Shown in pieces: positions 34,148 to 43,520 of a stretch of DNA of 64,000 bases. Origin of the DNA: CAZCFB01 sp964511535 (lineage in GTDB: Bacteria; Myxococcota_A; Polyangia; GCA-2747355; CAZCFB01); NCBI GenBank assembly GCA_964511535.1, contig CAZEFW010000030.1, positions 1 to 64,000 on the forward strand. Reading direction: 5' to 3'. A program made the position numbers and the translations under genes. The notes below the pieces were generated by a model that searched no databases, was not told where the DNA came from, and saw only the letters and a program-made list of their open reading frames with translations. How positions within the stretch are numbered: position 1 is the first letter of the stretch; each line of letters begins with the position of its first letter.

Positions 34148-35536
34148 TTACCCCGGCTCGGTCTGCCGTTGAAGGTCGAGCACCCGCTCCAGCTCCTCCT
34201 CCGGCAGCACCTCCTGCTCCAGGCACAGCTCGCGCACGGTCTTGCCCGTCTTGTGTGATTGCTTGGCGATCTCCGCGGCCCGGTCGTAGCCGATGACCGG
34301 CGCCAGGGCCGTGGCCAGGGAGAGGGACTGCTCGTTGCGCGCCTCGATCCACTGCCGGTTGGCCTGGATCCCCGCCACCAGCTTGTCGCTGAACATGGGC
34401 ACCGCCCTGGCCAGCAGCTCCACCTGCTCCAGCAGGTTGCGCGCGATGAGCGGCAGCATCACGTTGAGCTCGAAGAAGCCGTACATGCCGCCCAGGGTGA
34501 TGGCCCCGTCGTCGCCGATGACCTGGGCGCAGGCCATGATCAGCGACTCGGCGATGACCGGGTTCACCTTGCCCGGCATGATGCTGGAGCCGGGCTGCAC
34601 AGCCGGGATCTCCAGCTCGCCCAGGCCCAGGCGCGGTCCCGAGGCGAGGAAGCGCAGGTCGTTGGCCACCTTGATCAGCGCCACGGCCAGGGTCTTGAGC
34701 GCGCCGCTCAGCTGTACCGCCCCGTCCTGGGCCGCCTGGGCCTCGAAGTGGTCGGGCGCCTCCACGAAGGCCTCTCCCGTGAGCTCCGAGAGCCGCGCCG
34801 CCACCCGCCCGCCGAACTCGGGGTCTGTGTTGATGCCGGTGCCCACCGCGGTGCCGCCGATGGCCAGCTCCCGCATGTGGCCCAGGGCCGCCTCCACATG
34901 CTTCGTGCAGTGGGCCACCTGGGCAGCGTAGCCCCCCAGCTCCTGCCCCAGCCGGATCGGCGTGGCGTCCTGCAGGTGGGTTCGACCGATCTTGACCACG
35001 TCGTCCAGCTCCGCGGCCTTGCGCTCCAGCGCCTGCTGCAGCTGCCCCAGCGCCGGCAGCAGGCTCGCCGTCACCGCCGTCACCGCCGCCACGTGGATCG
35101 CGGTGGGGAACACGTCGTTGGACGACTGCCCGCGGTTGACATGGTCGTTGGGGTGCACAGGGTCCTTGGAGCCGAGCTCGCCGCCCAGCAGCTGGATGGC
35201 CCGGTTGGCGATGACCTCGTTGGCGTTCATGTTGCTGCTGGTGCCGGACCCGGTCTGGAACGTATCCACCGGGAAGTGGGCGTCGTGCTCGCCGTCGGCC
35301 ACCTCCTGCGCCGCGGTCACGATGGCCTCGGCCAGGCGCGGCTCCAGGCCCCCCAGGTCCCGGTTCACCTCCGCCGCCGCCAGCTTCACCAACCCCAGAG
35401 CGCGGATCATCTCCCTGCCGATGCCGCGTCCGCTGACCGGGAAGTTGTCCACGGCCCGCGCGGTCTGCGCGCCGTACAGCGCGTCGGCAGGAACCTGAAA
35501 CGTCCCCATGGAATCTCTCTCGATGCGGTGGCTCAC
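34148..35536 (-). CDS. fumC: Class II fumarate hydratase
   Basis: 462 aa, the usual length. It has the fumarase/aspartase signature GSSIMPGKVNP (the Ser on the SS loop is the catalytic base), SGSGTSSNMNANEVIANRA and GRTHLQDATPIRLGQE. It interconverts fumarate and malate in the TCA cycle as a cytoplasmic tetramer and needs no iron-sulphur cluster. It starts at GTG 35536 with GGAGGG 6 nt upstream. It is divergent from the TerB/AI-2E gene, with 47 nt between starts. Confidence 0.95.
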   Translation of the reverse strand: MSHRIERDSMGTFQVPADALYGAQTARAVDNFPVSGRGIGREMIRALGLVKLAAAEVNRDLGGLEPRLAEAIVTAAQEVADGEHDAHFPVDTFQTGSGTSSNMNANEVIANRAIQLLGGELGSKDPVHPNDHVNRGQSSNDVFPTAIHVAAVTAVTASLLPALGQLQQALERKAAELDDVVKIGRTHLQDATPIRLGQELGGYAAQVAHCTKHVEAALGHMRELAIGGTAVGTGINTDPEFGGRVAARLSELTGEAFVEAPDHFEAQAAQDGAVQLSGALKTLAVALIKVANDLRFLASGPRLGLGELEIPAVQPGSSIMPGKVNPVIAESLIMACAQVIGDDGAITLGGMYGFFELNVMLPLIARNLLEQVELLARAVPMFSDKLVAGIQANRQWIEARNEQSLSLATALAPVIGYDRAAEIAKQSHKTGKTVRELCLEQEVLPEEELERVLDLQRQTEPG

Positions 35537-35583
35537 GGTTCCCTCCTTGTTGGATGGCGAGGTTGAGTATTTAATCGAATTTC

Positions 35584-36972
35584 ATGGCCTCGCCAGCACA
35601 ATCGGACGCGCAGGAGCAGGACTGGTGGGGCCTGTTCCACCTGCGCGCCTTCCTCAGCTTGACCCAGGCGGACCGCAACATCGAGCGCCGCGAGCTGGTC
35701 TGGATCAAGCGCTTCCTGATCCAGCAGGACCGGGCGGGGTTGATCCCGCTGCTGGAGGAGGAGGTGGCCGCCGGGCGCGTGCCCCACGAGGAGCTGGACC
35801 TCGCCCTGGCAGAGGCGGGTGACCGGCTCAGCAACGCCGAGAAGCGCCACTTCATCTACAACCTGGCCCAGCTGTGCAAGTCCAAGGGCGGCATCAGCAA
35901 CGACGAGTACGAGCATGTGCTGGAGATGGCGGAGGGGATCGGCCTGCGCGACACCGACGCCGACGCCATCGTCAACTCGGTCTTCTCCATCGACGAGACC
36001 TTCCGGCTCATCGTGGGCCTGCTCGCCCTGGGCGTGGCCATGTACTACACCCAGGCGGTCATCGTGCCGCTGGTCATCGCCCTGTTCCTGTCCATGATCG
36101 TGGGCCAGGTGGAGGGCCGCGTCACCGGCGCGCTGCGCCTCGGCGACTCCCGCTGGCGCTGGATCAGCAAGGCCCTGGCCACCGCGCTCATCCTGTCCGG
36201 CCTGGCCGCGCTGATCATGGCCGCAGTGGTCTCCGGCAAGGACATGGCCGACAGGTTCCCGTTCTACCAGGGCAAGGTAACGACCATGCTCAAGCAGGCC
36301 GAGGCGCTGGCCGTCTCCCACGGCTTCGAGGCGCTGGACCGGACGGGGCTGGTGGACCAGCTGTCCCAGATCCCGGTGAGCGGCGCCGTGGGGGGCATCT
36401 TTTCGTCGCTGCTCTCCCTGGTGGGCAACTTCCTGCTCATCGTTATCTTCACCGGCTTCCTGGTGGCCGGGGGGGCGGGCTACCGCGGCATCATGGCCGA
36501 GATGAACGACAAGATCAGCGCCTACATCAGCGTCAAGGCGCTGCTCAGCCTGCTCACCGGCGTAGGGGTCTACCTGCTGTGCTACCTGTTCGAGGTGGAC
36601 TTCAGCCTGTTCTGGGCGCTGCTCGGGTTCCTGCTCAACTTCATCCCGTCGGTGGGCTCGACCCTGGCCAGCTTGCCGCCGGTGGCCCTGGCGGCGGTGC
36701 AGCACGGCTCGGCCAGCACGGCGCTGTTCTTCGGCGGCGCCATGGTGGTGATGCACATGTTGCTCGGCCAGGTGCTGGAGCCCAAGCTGATGGGGGACCG
36801 CCTGGCCATCAAGCCCCTGGCCATCCTGATGGGGCTGATCTTCTGGGGGTTCCTGTGGGGGATCCCGGGCATGTTCCTGGCCGCGCCGCTCATGGCGTTG
36901 CTGCGGACCCTCGCCTCGTACTTCAACTTCAGCCGCTCCTTCGAGCGGCTGCTCGCCGCGGATGGAGAGTGA
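35584..36972 (+). CDS. AI-2E/PerM-family membrane protein with N-terminal TerB-like domain
   Basis: 462 aa. Residues ~20-130 are soluble and helical with the acidic-basic pattern of TerB-like domains (LTQADRNIERRELVWIKRFL, LSNAEKRHFIYNLAQLC, ISNDEYEHVLEMAEGIG). From ~140 the protein has the eight-helix AI-2E/PerM core, starting FRLIVGLLALGVAMYYTQAVIVPLVIALFLS and ending WGIPGMFLAAPLMALLRTL. The family includes autoinducer exporters and ion antiporters. The stop overlaps the next ATG (TGATG), so it is co-translated with an NHL lipoprotein. Confidence 0.8.
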   Translation: MASPAQSDAQEQDWWGLFHLRAFLSLTQADRNIERRELVWIKRFLIQQDRAGLIPLLEEEVAAGRVPHEELDLALAEAGDRLSNAEKRHFIYNLAQLCKSKGGISNDEYEHVLEMAEGIGLRDTDADAIVNSVFSIDETFRLIVGLLALGVAMYYTQAVIVPLVIALFLSMIVGQVEGRVTGALRLGDSRWRWISKALATALILSGLAALIMAAVVSGKDMADRFPFYQGKVTTMLKQAEALAVSHGFEALDRTGLVDQLSQIPVSGAVGGIFSSLLSLVGNFLLIVIFTGFLVAGGAGYRGIMAEMNDKISAYISVKALLSLLTGVGVYLLCYLFEVDFSLFWALLGFLLNFIPSVGSTLASLPPVALAAVQHGSASTALFFGGAMVVMHMLLGQVLEPKLMGDRLAIKPLAILMGLIFWGFLWGIPGMFLAAPLMALLRTLASYFNFSRSFERLLAADGE

Positions 36973-38468
36973 TGTTCAACGCAAACCCCACCAAGTGCAT
37001 CGCCCTGGCCCTGCCTCTGTTGCTCGCCGGGTGCAGCCATGACCTGGACAACGTGGCCCCGCCAGGCGGGGACCGGGGTGCGGACCTGGCCGCCGACCGG
37101 GGGACGGGCGACCTGCCCACGCCGGACAGGGGGCAAGACGCGGCCCGGACCGACGTCAAGGTCGCTGACCTGAAGGTCGCTGACCTCAAGGGCAAGGACA
37201 GCAAGGCGCCGGACCAGGGGAAGAAGAAGGACGGCCCGGCGCCGGACCAGGGGAAGAAGAAGGACGGCCCGGTGCCGGACAAGGCCCCCGCGCCCGACCT
37301 GCCGCCGCCGGATCAGAAAGTCACGCCCGACCTGCAGCAGTGCGCGGCTTGCAGCGATGGAAAATCATGCACCCAGGACCTGTGCACCGACGCGGGCTGC
37401 GTCAACAAGCTGCTGCCCGGCTTCTGCGACATCGGCGGCACCTGTATCGCCAAGGGGACCAAGGCGGGGGGCAGCACCTGCCTGGAGTGCGCCCCTGCCT
37501 ACAACCCGAGGGTCTGGGGGCCAGCTCCGGGCTGCGTCATCACCGTGGCCGGCACCGGAAAGAACGGCCACGCCGACGGGCCCACGAGCAGCGCGCAGCT
37601 CAAGGGCCCCTGGGGTGTGGCCGAGGACGGCGCGGGCGTGGTGTACATCGCCGAGCGTACCAACAACCTGGTACGCAAGGTCGAAAAGGGCATGGTTAGC
37701 ACCGTCGCCGGAACGCCAAACACCACCAAGCTGAACCAGCCCTTCTACGTGGCCGTGGGCGCCGGCGGGGAGGTGTACATCAGCGCCGTGGGCGAGGACA
37801 AGATCAAGGTCCTGAGCAACGGGCAGCTGTCGACCTTCGCCGGCACCGGCTCGAGCACGTTCTACACCAACGGGGCGGCCAGCTCGGCCACCTTCTTCGA
37901 CCCCATGGGGCTGGCAGTGGGACCTGGCAATAGCCTTTACGTGGTGGACTCCAAGTTCCACGTCATCCGGCAGATCAAGAACAACACCGTCTCCACCTTC
38001 GCGGGCACGCCCAAGCTCCAGGGCTGGGCCGACGGCCAGGCAGGCGGCGCCAGGTTCAAGTACCCGGCGGCCATCGACCACGACGGCAAGGGCAAGTTCT
38101 ATGTGGCCGACACCCAGAACAACAGGATCCGTATGATCTACGCCGGCATCGTCACCACGGTGGTGGGCACCGGCTTCGCCGGCGGCACCGACGGGGCGAC
38201 CGCCAAGGCGTCCACCATGAACTGGCCGGGCGGCATCGCGGTGGACCGCAGCAACGGCGATGTCTACTTCGCCGACTCCAAGAACCACACCATCCGGGTG
38301 CTGCGCCAGGGCAAGACCTACACGCTCAACAAGAAGGGCCAGGGGTTCCAGGACGGCAAGATCTCCGCGGCCAAGTTCTACAACCCCCAGGGCATCTTCA
38401 TCACCAAGGCCGGCTACATCTTCATCGCGGACTTCAGCAACCACCGCGTCAGGGCCTTCAAGCCGTAG
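36972..38468 (+). CDS. NHL-repeat lipoprotein
   Basis: 498 aa. The lipobox LLLAGC is followed by SHDLDNVAPPGGDRG, nearly the same leader as the lipoprotein at 33119. A ~100-residue spacer of PDRG, VADLK and PDQGKKKDG repeats follows, then a Cys-rich segment (CAACSDGKSCTQDLC). Five to six NHL units come next (GPWGVAEDGAGVVYIAERTNNLVRKV, YFADSKNHTIRVL, FIADFSNHRVRAF) forming a propeller. It was probably exported to the outer membrane surface for binding. A paralogue lies at 56903. ATG overlaps the upstream stop. Confidence 0.85.
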   Translation: MFNANPTKCIALALPLLLAGCSHDLDNVAPPGGDRGADLAADRGTGDLPTPDRGQDAARTDVKVADLKVADLKGKDSKAPDQGKKKDGPAPDQGKKKDGPVPDKAPAPDLPPPDQKVTPDLQQCAACSDGKSCTQDLCTDAGCVNKLLPGFCDIGGTCIAKGTKAGGSTCLECAPAYNPRVWGPAPGCVITVAGTGKNGHADGPTSSAQLKGPWGVAEDGAGVVYIAERTNNLVRKVEKGMVSTVAGTPNTTKLNQPFYVAVGAGGEVYISAVGEDKIKVLSNGQLSTFAGTGSSTFYTNGAASSATFFDPMGLAVGPGNSLYVVDSKFHVIRQIKNNTVSTFAGTPKLQGWADGQAGGARFKYPAAIDHDGKGKFYVADTQNNRIRMIYAGIVTTVVGTGFAGGTDGATAKASTMNWPGGIAVDRSNGDVYFADSKNHTIRVLRQGKTYTLNKKGQGFQDGKISAAKFYNPQGIFITKAGYIFIADFSNHRVRAFKP

Positions 38469-38483
38469 CCTCAGGAGCCGTTC

Positions 38484-40763
38484 ATGAGCCAAAACAACGC
38501 CGTCGATCCGGCGCAGATCATCGCCGGCGAGCTGGGCCTCCCTCTCCAGGGCGTGGCCGCGGTGCTGCGCCTGCTCGCCGAGGGGGGCACGGTGCCCTTC
38601 ATCGCCCGCTACCGCAAGGAGGCCCACGGCAGCCTGGACGAGGTGCAGATCCGGGACATCCAGGAGCGCGCCGGCTACCTCGATGAGCTGGAGAAGCGCC
38701 GGGCCACCGTACTGTCCGAGATCGAGCGCCAGGGCAAGCTGACCGACGCGCTGCGTGCGCGGGTCATGGCGTGCAAGACCAAGACCGAGCTGGAGGATCT
38801 GTACCTGCCGTACCGGCCGAAGCGCAGGACCCGGGCCACCAAGGCGCGGGAGCGCGGGCTCGAGCCGCTGGCCCTGCGCATCCTGGCCCAGCCCGCCGAC
38901 GGGAACCCCGCGGCCGAGGCAGGGGCGTTCGTGGACCCGGAGCGGGAGGTGCCCGACGTGGACGCGGCGCTGGCCGGCGCCCGGGACATCGCCGCCGAGG
39001 CCATCGCCGAGGACGCCGACACCCGGGGGTTGGTGCGCCGGCGCATGGCCCGCGACGGCGTCGTCACCAGCAAGGTGGCGCGGGGCAAGAAGGGGGAGCG
39101 GAGCAAGTTCGAGCAGTACTACGACTTCAGCGAGCAGGTCTCCCGCATCCCGTCGCACCGCTACCTGGCGATCCAGCGCGGCGAGAAGGAGAAGATGCTC
39201 AGCGTCAAGCTGGCCCTGCCCGACGAGGCGCTGCTGCCTCAGATCGAGCGGCGAGCCGGGGTGGACCCGACGTCGCCCTTCTGCGGGCAGCTCAAGGAGG
39301 CCGCGGCGGAGGCCTACGGGCGGCTGCTCTGCCCGTCGGTGGCGGCGGACATCCGCGCCGAGACCAGGGAGCGCGCCGAGCGCCAGGCGGTGGACGTGTT
39401 CGCCAGCAACCTGAAGAACCTGCTGCTGGCGGCGCCCCTCGGGCCGGAGGCGGTGGTGGGCGTGGATCCCGGCCTACGCACCGGCTGCAAGTGCGCGGCG
39501 GTGGACGCCACCGGCAAGTACCTCGACACCACCACCGTGTACATCAACCGCGGCGGCGACGACCGGGCGCGCGGGGCGCTGGCCGGCTTCCTGCGGCGTC
39601 ACCGGCCCCGGGCCGTGGCGGTGGGCAACGGCACTGGCGGGCGCGAGGCCGAGGCCCTGGCCCGACAGGTCTTGCGCGATGACGGGGCGCTGTCAGACGC
39701 CGTGGCGGTTCAGGTCAACGAGGCAGGCGCCAGCGTGTACAGCGCCTCCGACCTGGCCCGTGAGGAGTTCCCCGACCTCGACCTGACCGTGCGCGGGGCC
39801 ATCTCCATCGCCCGCCGGCTGCAGGACCCGCTGGCAGAGCTGGTGAAGATCGAGCCCAAGGCCATCGGCGTGGGGCAGTACCAGCACGACGTGAACCAGC
39901 CGATGCTGGGGCGCAAGCTGGACGAGGTGGTGGAGAGCTGCGTCAACCAGGTGGGCGTGGAGCTGAACACCGCCAGCGCGCCGCTGCTGGCCCGGGTGGC
40001 GGGGGTGGGCCCCAAGCTGGCCCGCAACATCGTGGCGTTCCGGGACGACAACGGGCCCTTCGCCACGCGGCGGCAGCTGCTCAAGGTCAAGGGCCTCGGG
40101 CCCCGCGCCTTCGAGCAGGCGGCAGGGTTCCTGCGCATCAGGGACGGGGCCAACCCGCTGGACGGATCGGCCGTGCATCCGGAGCGCTACAAGCTGGTCA
40201 AGGCCATGGCCGGCGACCTGGGGGTCGACCTGAAGCAGCTGGTGGGCGACGACGAGCTGGCAGGGCGGGTTGAGCTGCGGCGCTACATTGGGCCCGAGGT
40301 GGGCGAGCCCACCCTGCGAGACATCATCGGCGAGCTGCGCAAGCCGGGCCGGGATCCACGCTCCACCTTCGAGGCGCCCCGGTTCCGCGAAGATGTCCAG
40401 GAGATGACGGATCTGCACGAGGGGATGAGGCTCGAGGGCGTGGTGACCAACGTGACCAACTTCGGCGCCTTCGTGGACGTGGGGGTGCACCAGGACGGCC
40501 TGGTGCACATCTCCAAGCTGGCGGACCACTTCGTCAAGGATCCGCATGACGTGGTCAAGGTGGGAGACCGGCTCCGGGTGTGGGTGCTCGGGGTCGACCT
40601 GGAGCGGCGCCGCATCTCCCTGTCGGCGCGCAGCCAGGAGGGGGGTAAGCCGCCGCGCGGCCCGCGCACGCCCCGGTCAGGGCCACCCCCCCGGGGCAAG
40701 CCGCGCGCGCCGAAGCAGTTCGCCAATAACCCCTTCGCCGACGCCCTGAACAAGAAGCGATAA
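38484..40763 (+). CDS. tex: Tex-family RNA-binding transcription accessory protein
   Basis: 759 aa. It has the conserved Tex N-terminus (GGTVPFIARYRKEAHGSLDEVQIRDIQ), a YqgF-like RNase H fold near residue 320 (VVGVDPGLRTGCKCAAVD) and helix-hairpin-helix units (GVGPKLARNIVAFRD, VKGLGPRAFEQAAGFL). A C-terminal S1 domain lies at ~644-714 (VVTNVTNFGAFVDVGVHQDGLVHIS). The tail is basic and Pro-rich. Tex binds RNA and affects transcription and stress survival. It starts 15 nt after the NHL lipoprotein gene. The order of domains and the length are normal. Confidence 0.95.
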   Translation: MSQNNAVDPAQIIAGELGLPLQGVAAVLRLLAEGGTVPFIARYRKEAHGSLDEVQIRDIQERAGYLDELEKRRATVLSEIERQGKLTDALRARVMACKTKTELEDLYLPYRPKRRTRATKARERGLEPLALRILAQPADGNPAAEAGAFVDPEREVPDVDAALAGARDIAAEAIAEDADTRGLVRRRMARDGVVTSKVARGKKGERSKFEQYYDFSEQVSRIPSHRYLAIQRGEKEKMLSVKLALPDEALLPQIERRAGVDPTSPFCGQLKEAAAEAYGRLLCPSVAADIRAETRERAERQAVDVFASNLKNLLLAAPLGPEAVVGVDPGLRTGCKCAAVDATGKYLDTTTVYINRGGDDRARGALAGFLRRHRPRAVAVGNGTGGREAEALARQVLRDDGALSDAVAVQVNEAGASVYSASDLAREEFPDLDLTVRGAISIARRLQDPLAELVKIEPKAIGVGQYQHDVNQPMLGRKLDEVVESCVNQVGVELNTASAPLLARVAGVGPKLARNIVAFRDDNGPFATRRQLLKVKGLGPRAFEQAAGFLRIRDGANPLDGSAVHPERYKLVKAMAGDLGVDLKQLVGDDELAGRVELRRYIGPEVGEPTLRDIIGELRKPGRDPRSTFEAPRFREDVQEMTDLHEGMRLEGVVTNVTNFGAFVDVGVHQDGLVHISKLADHFVKDPHDVVKVGDRLRVWVLGVDLERRRISLSARSQEGGKPPRGPRTPRSGPPPRGKPRAPKQFANNPFADALNKKR

Positions 40764-40924
40764 GCCGCTCCCCCAAAGGGCGGCAATAAATTCGCGGACC
40801 GGCGCGGGCGGCTATATAGTCTGCAGAAGCCCAAAGGTGAGGGATCGTCCGCGTATTTTTGGCGTGGGTGCGCTCGAGCACGAGCGAGGCCAGGGTGGGC
40901 GGATCCCCAGGGCAGGAGCCTGAC

Positions 40925-42295
40925 GTGGAGATGCTACCGAAGCATATCCTGGAGATGTTCGAGGAGCTGGGGATCGAGGTCCCGGCTTGCAAACAGATCC
41001 TGCTCGTGGACGACGAGCTGGAGAACCTGGATGTGCTGGCCGCCCTGCTCGAGGAGCGGTGGCAGGTGCTCACCGCCCCCGGCGGCGAGGAGGCTCTGGC
41101 GGTGCTGCGGGAGCATGGCCCGGTGGATCTGATCATCGCCGACCAGCGCATGCCCGGCATGACCGGCGTGGAGCTGCTCCAGCGCGTGGCCGACGAGCAC
41201 CCGGACATCGTGCGCATCGTGCTGACCGCCTACGGCGACCTGGAGCCGATGGTGGACGCCATCAACTACGGCGCGGTCTACCGGTTCCTGTTCAAGCCGT
41301 TCGACCCGCTGGAGATCCGCTCCATCGTGGCGGATTCGATGAAGGTCCGCGCCAGCGCCATGGCCCTGCGCAAGGTGGTCGAGGCGCTGGAGGAGCGCCG
41401 CGGGCAGCTGGACACCGCGCTGTCCCGCCTGTGGGAGACGCAGGAGCAGCTGCTGGTGGCCGAGCGCAAGGCCGCCCTCGGCAGCGTCACCTCGGGCATC
41501 GTGCACGAGCTGCGCAACCTCTCCACCAGCCTGGCCTACCTCACCGACCGGATCCAGAAGACCTCCAGGCACCCGGTGCTCATCGAGGTGGCCAAGCGGA
41601 CCCGCGTCAACCTGAGCTCGCTGCTGGAGCTGCTGGAGCAGATCAGGGACTTCGCCAGCTCCAGCTCCGTGGAGATGGTGCGCAAGTTCGTCCCGGCCTA
41701 CTCCTTCTTCGGCGCCACGGTGGAGCTGTTCAGCATGGAGGACGTGGCGAGCAAGTGCCCGGTGCGGATCCAGGTGGACCCGGAGACGCGTCGGCTGAAC
41801 ATCGACCCGTCGCGGCTGCGCCAGGCCCTCATCGCCCTGCTGCGCAACGCGGCCATGGCCAGCGAGGCCGACCTCCCCGTGGTGGTGTCAGTGCGGCCCG
41901 GGCTCGAACCTGCCAGCCTGCTCATCGAGGTGCAGGACCTGGGCACCGGCATGGATGAGAACACCCTGGGCCGCGCGCGCGAGCCGTTCTTCAGCGGCTT
42001 CGACCCGCCCGGCATGGGCCTCGGACTGGAGATCGCCGGGCTCACCGCGGAGGCCCACGGGGGCCGGCTGGAGCTGGCCAGCACGCCGGGCAAGGGGACC
42101 CGGGCCACCATCTGGTTGCCCGACGCGGCGGTGGAGCCCACCGGCGAGCGGCCGGCCGTGCAGGTAAAAAACCAGGCGAACTGGTTGCCCGACGCGGCGG
42201 TGGAGCCCACCGGCGAGCGGCCGGCCGTGCAGGTAAAAAACCAGGCGAAGGAGACGGCCAGCCAGCGCCCGGTCAAGCCGGGAGGTGGCTCGTGA
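40925..42295 (+). CDS. Receiver-histidine kinase fusion
   Basis: 456 aa from GTG 40925 with AGGAG 6 nt upstream; a longer TTG start lacks support. The receiver domain (~23-140) has acidic pair DD, phospho-Asp in IIADQRMPG (~D73) and Lys in FLFKPFD (~K124). A coiled linker leads to a HisKA H-box, VHELRN (~H194). The HATPase has the N box LLRNAA, G1 DLGTGMD and G2 GMGLGLEI. The C-terminus contains an exact 23-residue tandem duplication. It overlaps the next gene by 4 nt (GTGA). Input comes through the receiver, so it lies mid-way in a phosphorelay. Confidence 0.9.
   Translation: MEMLPKHILEMFEELGIEVPACKQILLVDDELENLDVLAALLEERWQVLTAPGGEEALAVLREHGPVDLIIADQRMPGMTGVELLQRVADEHPDIVRIVLTAYGDLEPMVDAINYGAVYRFLFKPFDPLEIRSIVADSMKVRASAMALRKVVEALEERRGQLDTALSRLWETQEQLLVAERKAALGSVTSGIVHELRNLSTSLAYLTDRIQKTSRHPVLIEVAKRTRVNLSSLLELLEQIRDFASSSSVEMVRKFVPAYSFFGATVELFSMEDVASKCPVRIQVDPETRRLNIDPSRLRQALIALLRNAAMASEADLPVVVSVRPGLEPASLLIEVQDLGTGMDENTLGRAREPFFSGFDPPGMGLGLEIAGLTAEAHGGRLELASTPGKGTRATIWLPDAAVEPTGERPAVQVKNQANWLPDAAVEPTGERPAVQVKNQAKETASQRPVKPGGGS
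42112..42249 (+). repeat. Exact 69-bp in-frame tandem duplication
   Basis: Copies 42112-42180 and 42181-42249 are identical and abut. They add 23 residues (LPDAAVEPTGERPAVQV and flanks) to the C-terminus of the receiver-kinase. Each copy contains a run of six A near its end. Lack of any difference suggests a recent event or an assembly artefact. Confidence 0.9.
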
Positions 42296-43473
42296 TCGAG
42301 ACCTTCAAGGGGTACCCCTGGAACGTGCTCGACGCCATGGAGAGCCCGCCGGTGATCTGGCTCGGTCCGGGCGGGGTGGGAGAGTTCGAGCAGAGCCTCC
42401 GCCACCACCTGGGAGATGGGGCGCAGATCCACCACATCCCCCCCGACGGTAACGTCGACGGGCTGGAGCGGCCGGCGGTGCCCGTGTTTGTGGCCGCGGA
42501 CCTGGTGGGCGAGCAGCGCGATGCGCTGCTGGCGGCGTCGGTGCAGGCGCGGCCCGGGCGCCCGGTGATCTTTGGCGGGTCAGGCAACCGCGAGACCCTG
42601 CTCGAGGCGATCAACACCTGGCACGCCTTCCGGCTGTTGCCCGAGGGGAGCCCGATCCAGGCGGTGGTGGTGGCGATCCACAAGGCTCACGAGACCCTCT
42701 GTCTGGAGATCGCCCTGAGCCGGGGCGCCGACGAGCTGCGCCAGGAGTGCAAGCGGCTGGACGGCGCCATCGACGAGCTGCGCGCCACCCAGGAGCGGCT
42801 GCTGCACGCAGAGCGGCTGGCCATGGTGGGCCGGGCCTCCGGCACCCTGATGGCGCGGATCGAGGCCCACTTCCAGTGCCTCGGCACGCTGCAATCCGCG
42901 CTCGGCACCCTGGAGAAGGATCCGCGCCTGATCACCCTGATGGAGACCACCATGGAGGGCGGGCAGTCGGTTAACACGCTGCTCGAAGACCTGGTGGCGC
43001 TCACCGAAAACCGCGAGACCCGCGTGGCCCGGGTGTCCGAGCCGCTGGACCCGCTGGTGGAGCGTGCGGTGACCTTCCTGAAGCATGACAAGGCCCTGCG
43101 CGCCCGGGAAGTGGAGGTGGAGTGTGACGCAGGCACCGACGTGGTCACTGATCGTCACCGGCTCTACCTGGTGCTGATGAACCTGCTGCGCAACGCGGTG
43201 CACGCCACCGAGGCCGGCGACGCCATCCGGGTGCGAACCCGCCGGGAGGGAGATAACGCGGTCATCGAGGTGGAAGACACCGGGTGCGGCATGCCTCCCG
43301 ACGTGCTGGAGCAGATCTTCACGCCCTTCTTCACCACCAAGGGCAAGGACGGCATGGGCCTCGGCCTTCGCCTGTGCAAGACCTCCATCGAGCGCATGGG
43401 CGGCGAGCTCAATGTCATCAGCGAAGAAGGCCAGGGCACCACGTTCACCATCCTCATGCCGATCTCGGCGTAG
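42292..43473 (+). CDS. Degenerate receiver-histidine kinase paralogue
   Basis: 393 aa from GTG 42292, overlapping the upstream stop. The layout matches the preceding gene, but the N-terminal ~120 residues lack the acidic pair, phospho-Asp and Lys of a receiver. The H-box is also lost: AERLAMVGRASGTLMARIEAHF aligns with AERKAALGSVTSGIVHELRN, so His is replaced by Ala. The ATP-binding part is intact (LLRNAVHAT, DTGCGMP, FTPFFTTKGKDGMGLGL). It probably acts as a regulatory partner of the active kinase. A hairpin terminator follows at 43481. Confidence 0.8.
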   Translation: MIETFKGYPWNVLDAMESPPVIWLGPGGVGEFEQSLRHHLGDGAQIHHIPPDGNVDGLERPAVPVFVAADLVGEQRDALLAASVQARPGRPVIFGGSGNRETLLEAINTWHAFRLLPEGSPIQAVVVAIHKAHETLCLEIALSRGADELRQECKRLDGAIDELRATQERLLHAERLAMVGRASGTLMARIEAHFQCLGTLQSALGTLEKDPRLITLMETTMEGGQSVNTLLEDLVALTENRETRVARVSEPLDPLVERAVTFLKHDKALRAREVEVECDAGTDVVTDRHRLYLVLMNLLRNAVHATEAGDAIRVRTRREGDNAVIEVEDTGCGMPPDVLEQIFTPFFTTKGKDGMGLGLRLCKTSIERMGGELNVISEEGQGTTFTILMPISA

Positions 43474-43480
43474 CCCCAGG

Positions 43481-43498
43481 AATGCGCGAGCGCATTTT
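43481..43498 (+). terminator. Hairpin after the kinase pair
   Basis: AATGCGC (43481-43487) pairs with GCGCATT (43490-43496) around GA and is followed by TT, 8 nt after the stop codon of the degenerate kinase gene. Confidence 0.6.
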
Positions 43499-43520
43499 CG
43501 GGGCCCCCTGGACGTAGACG

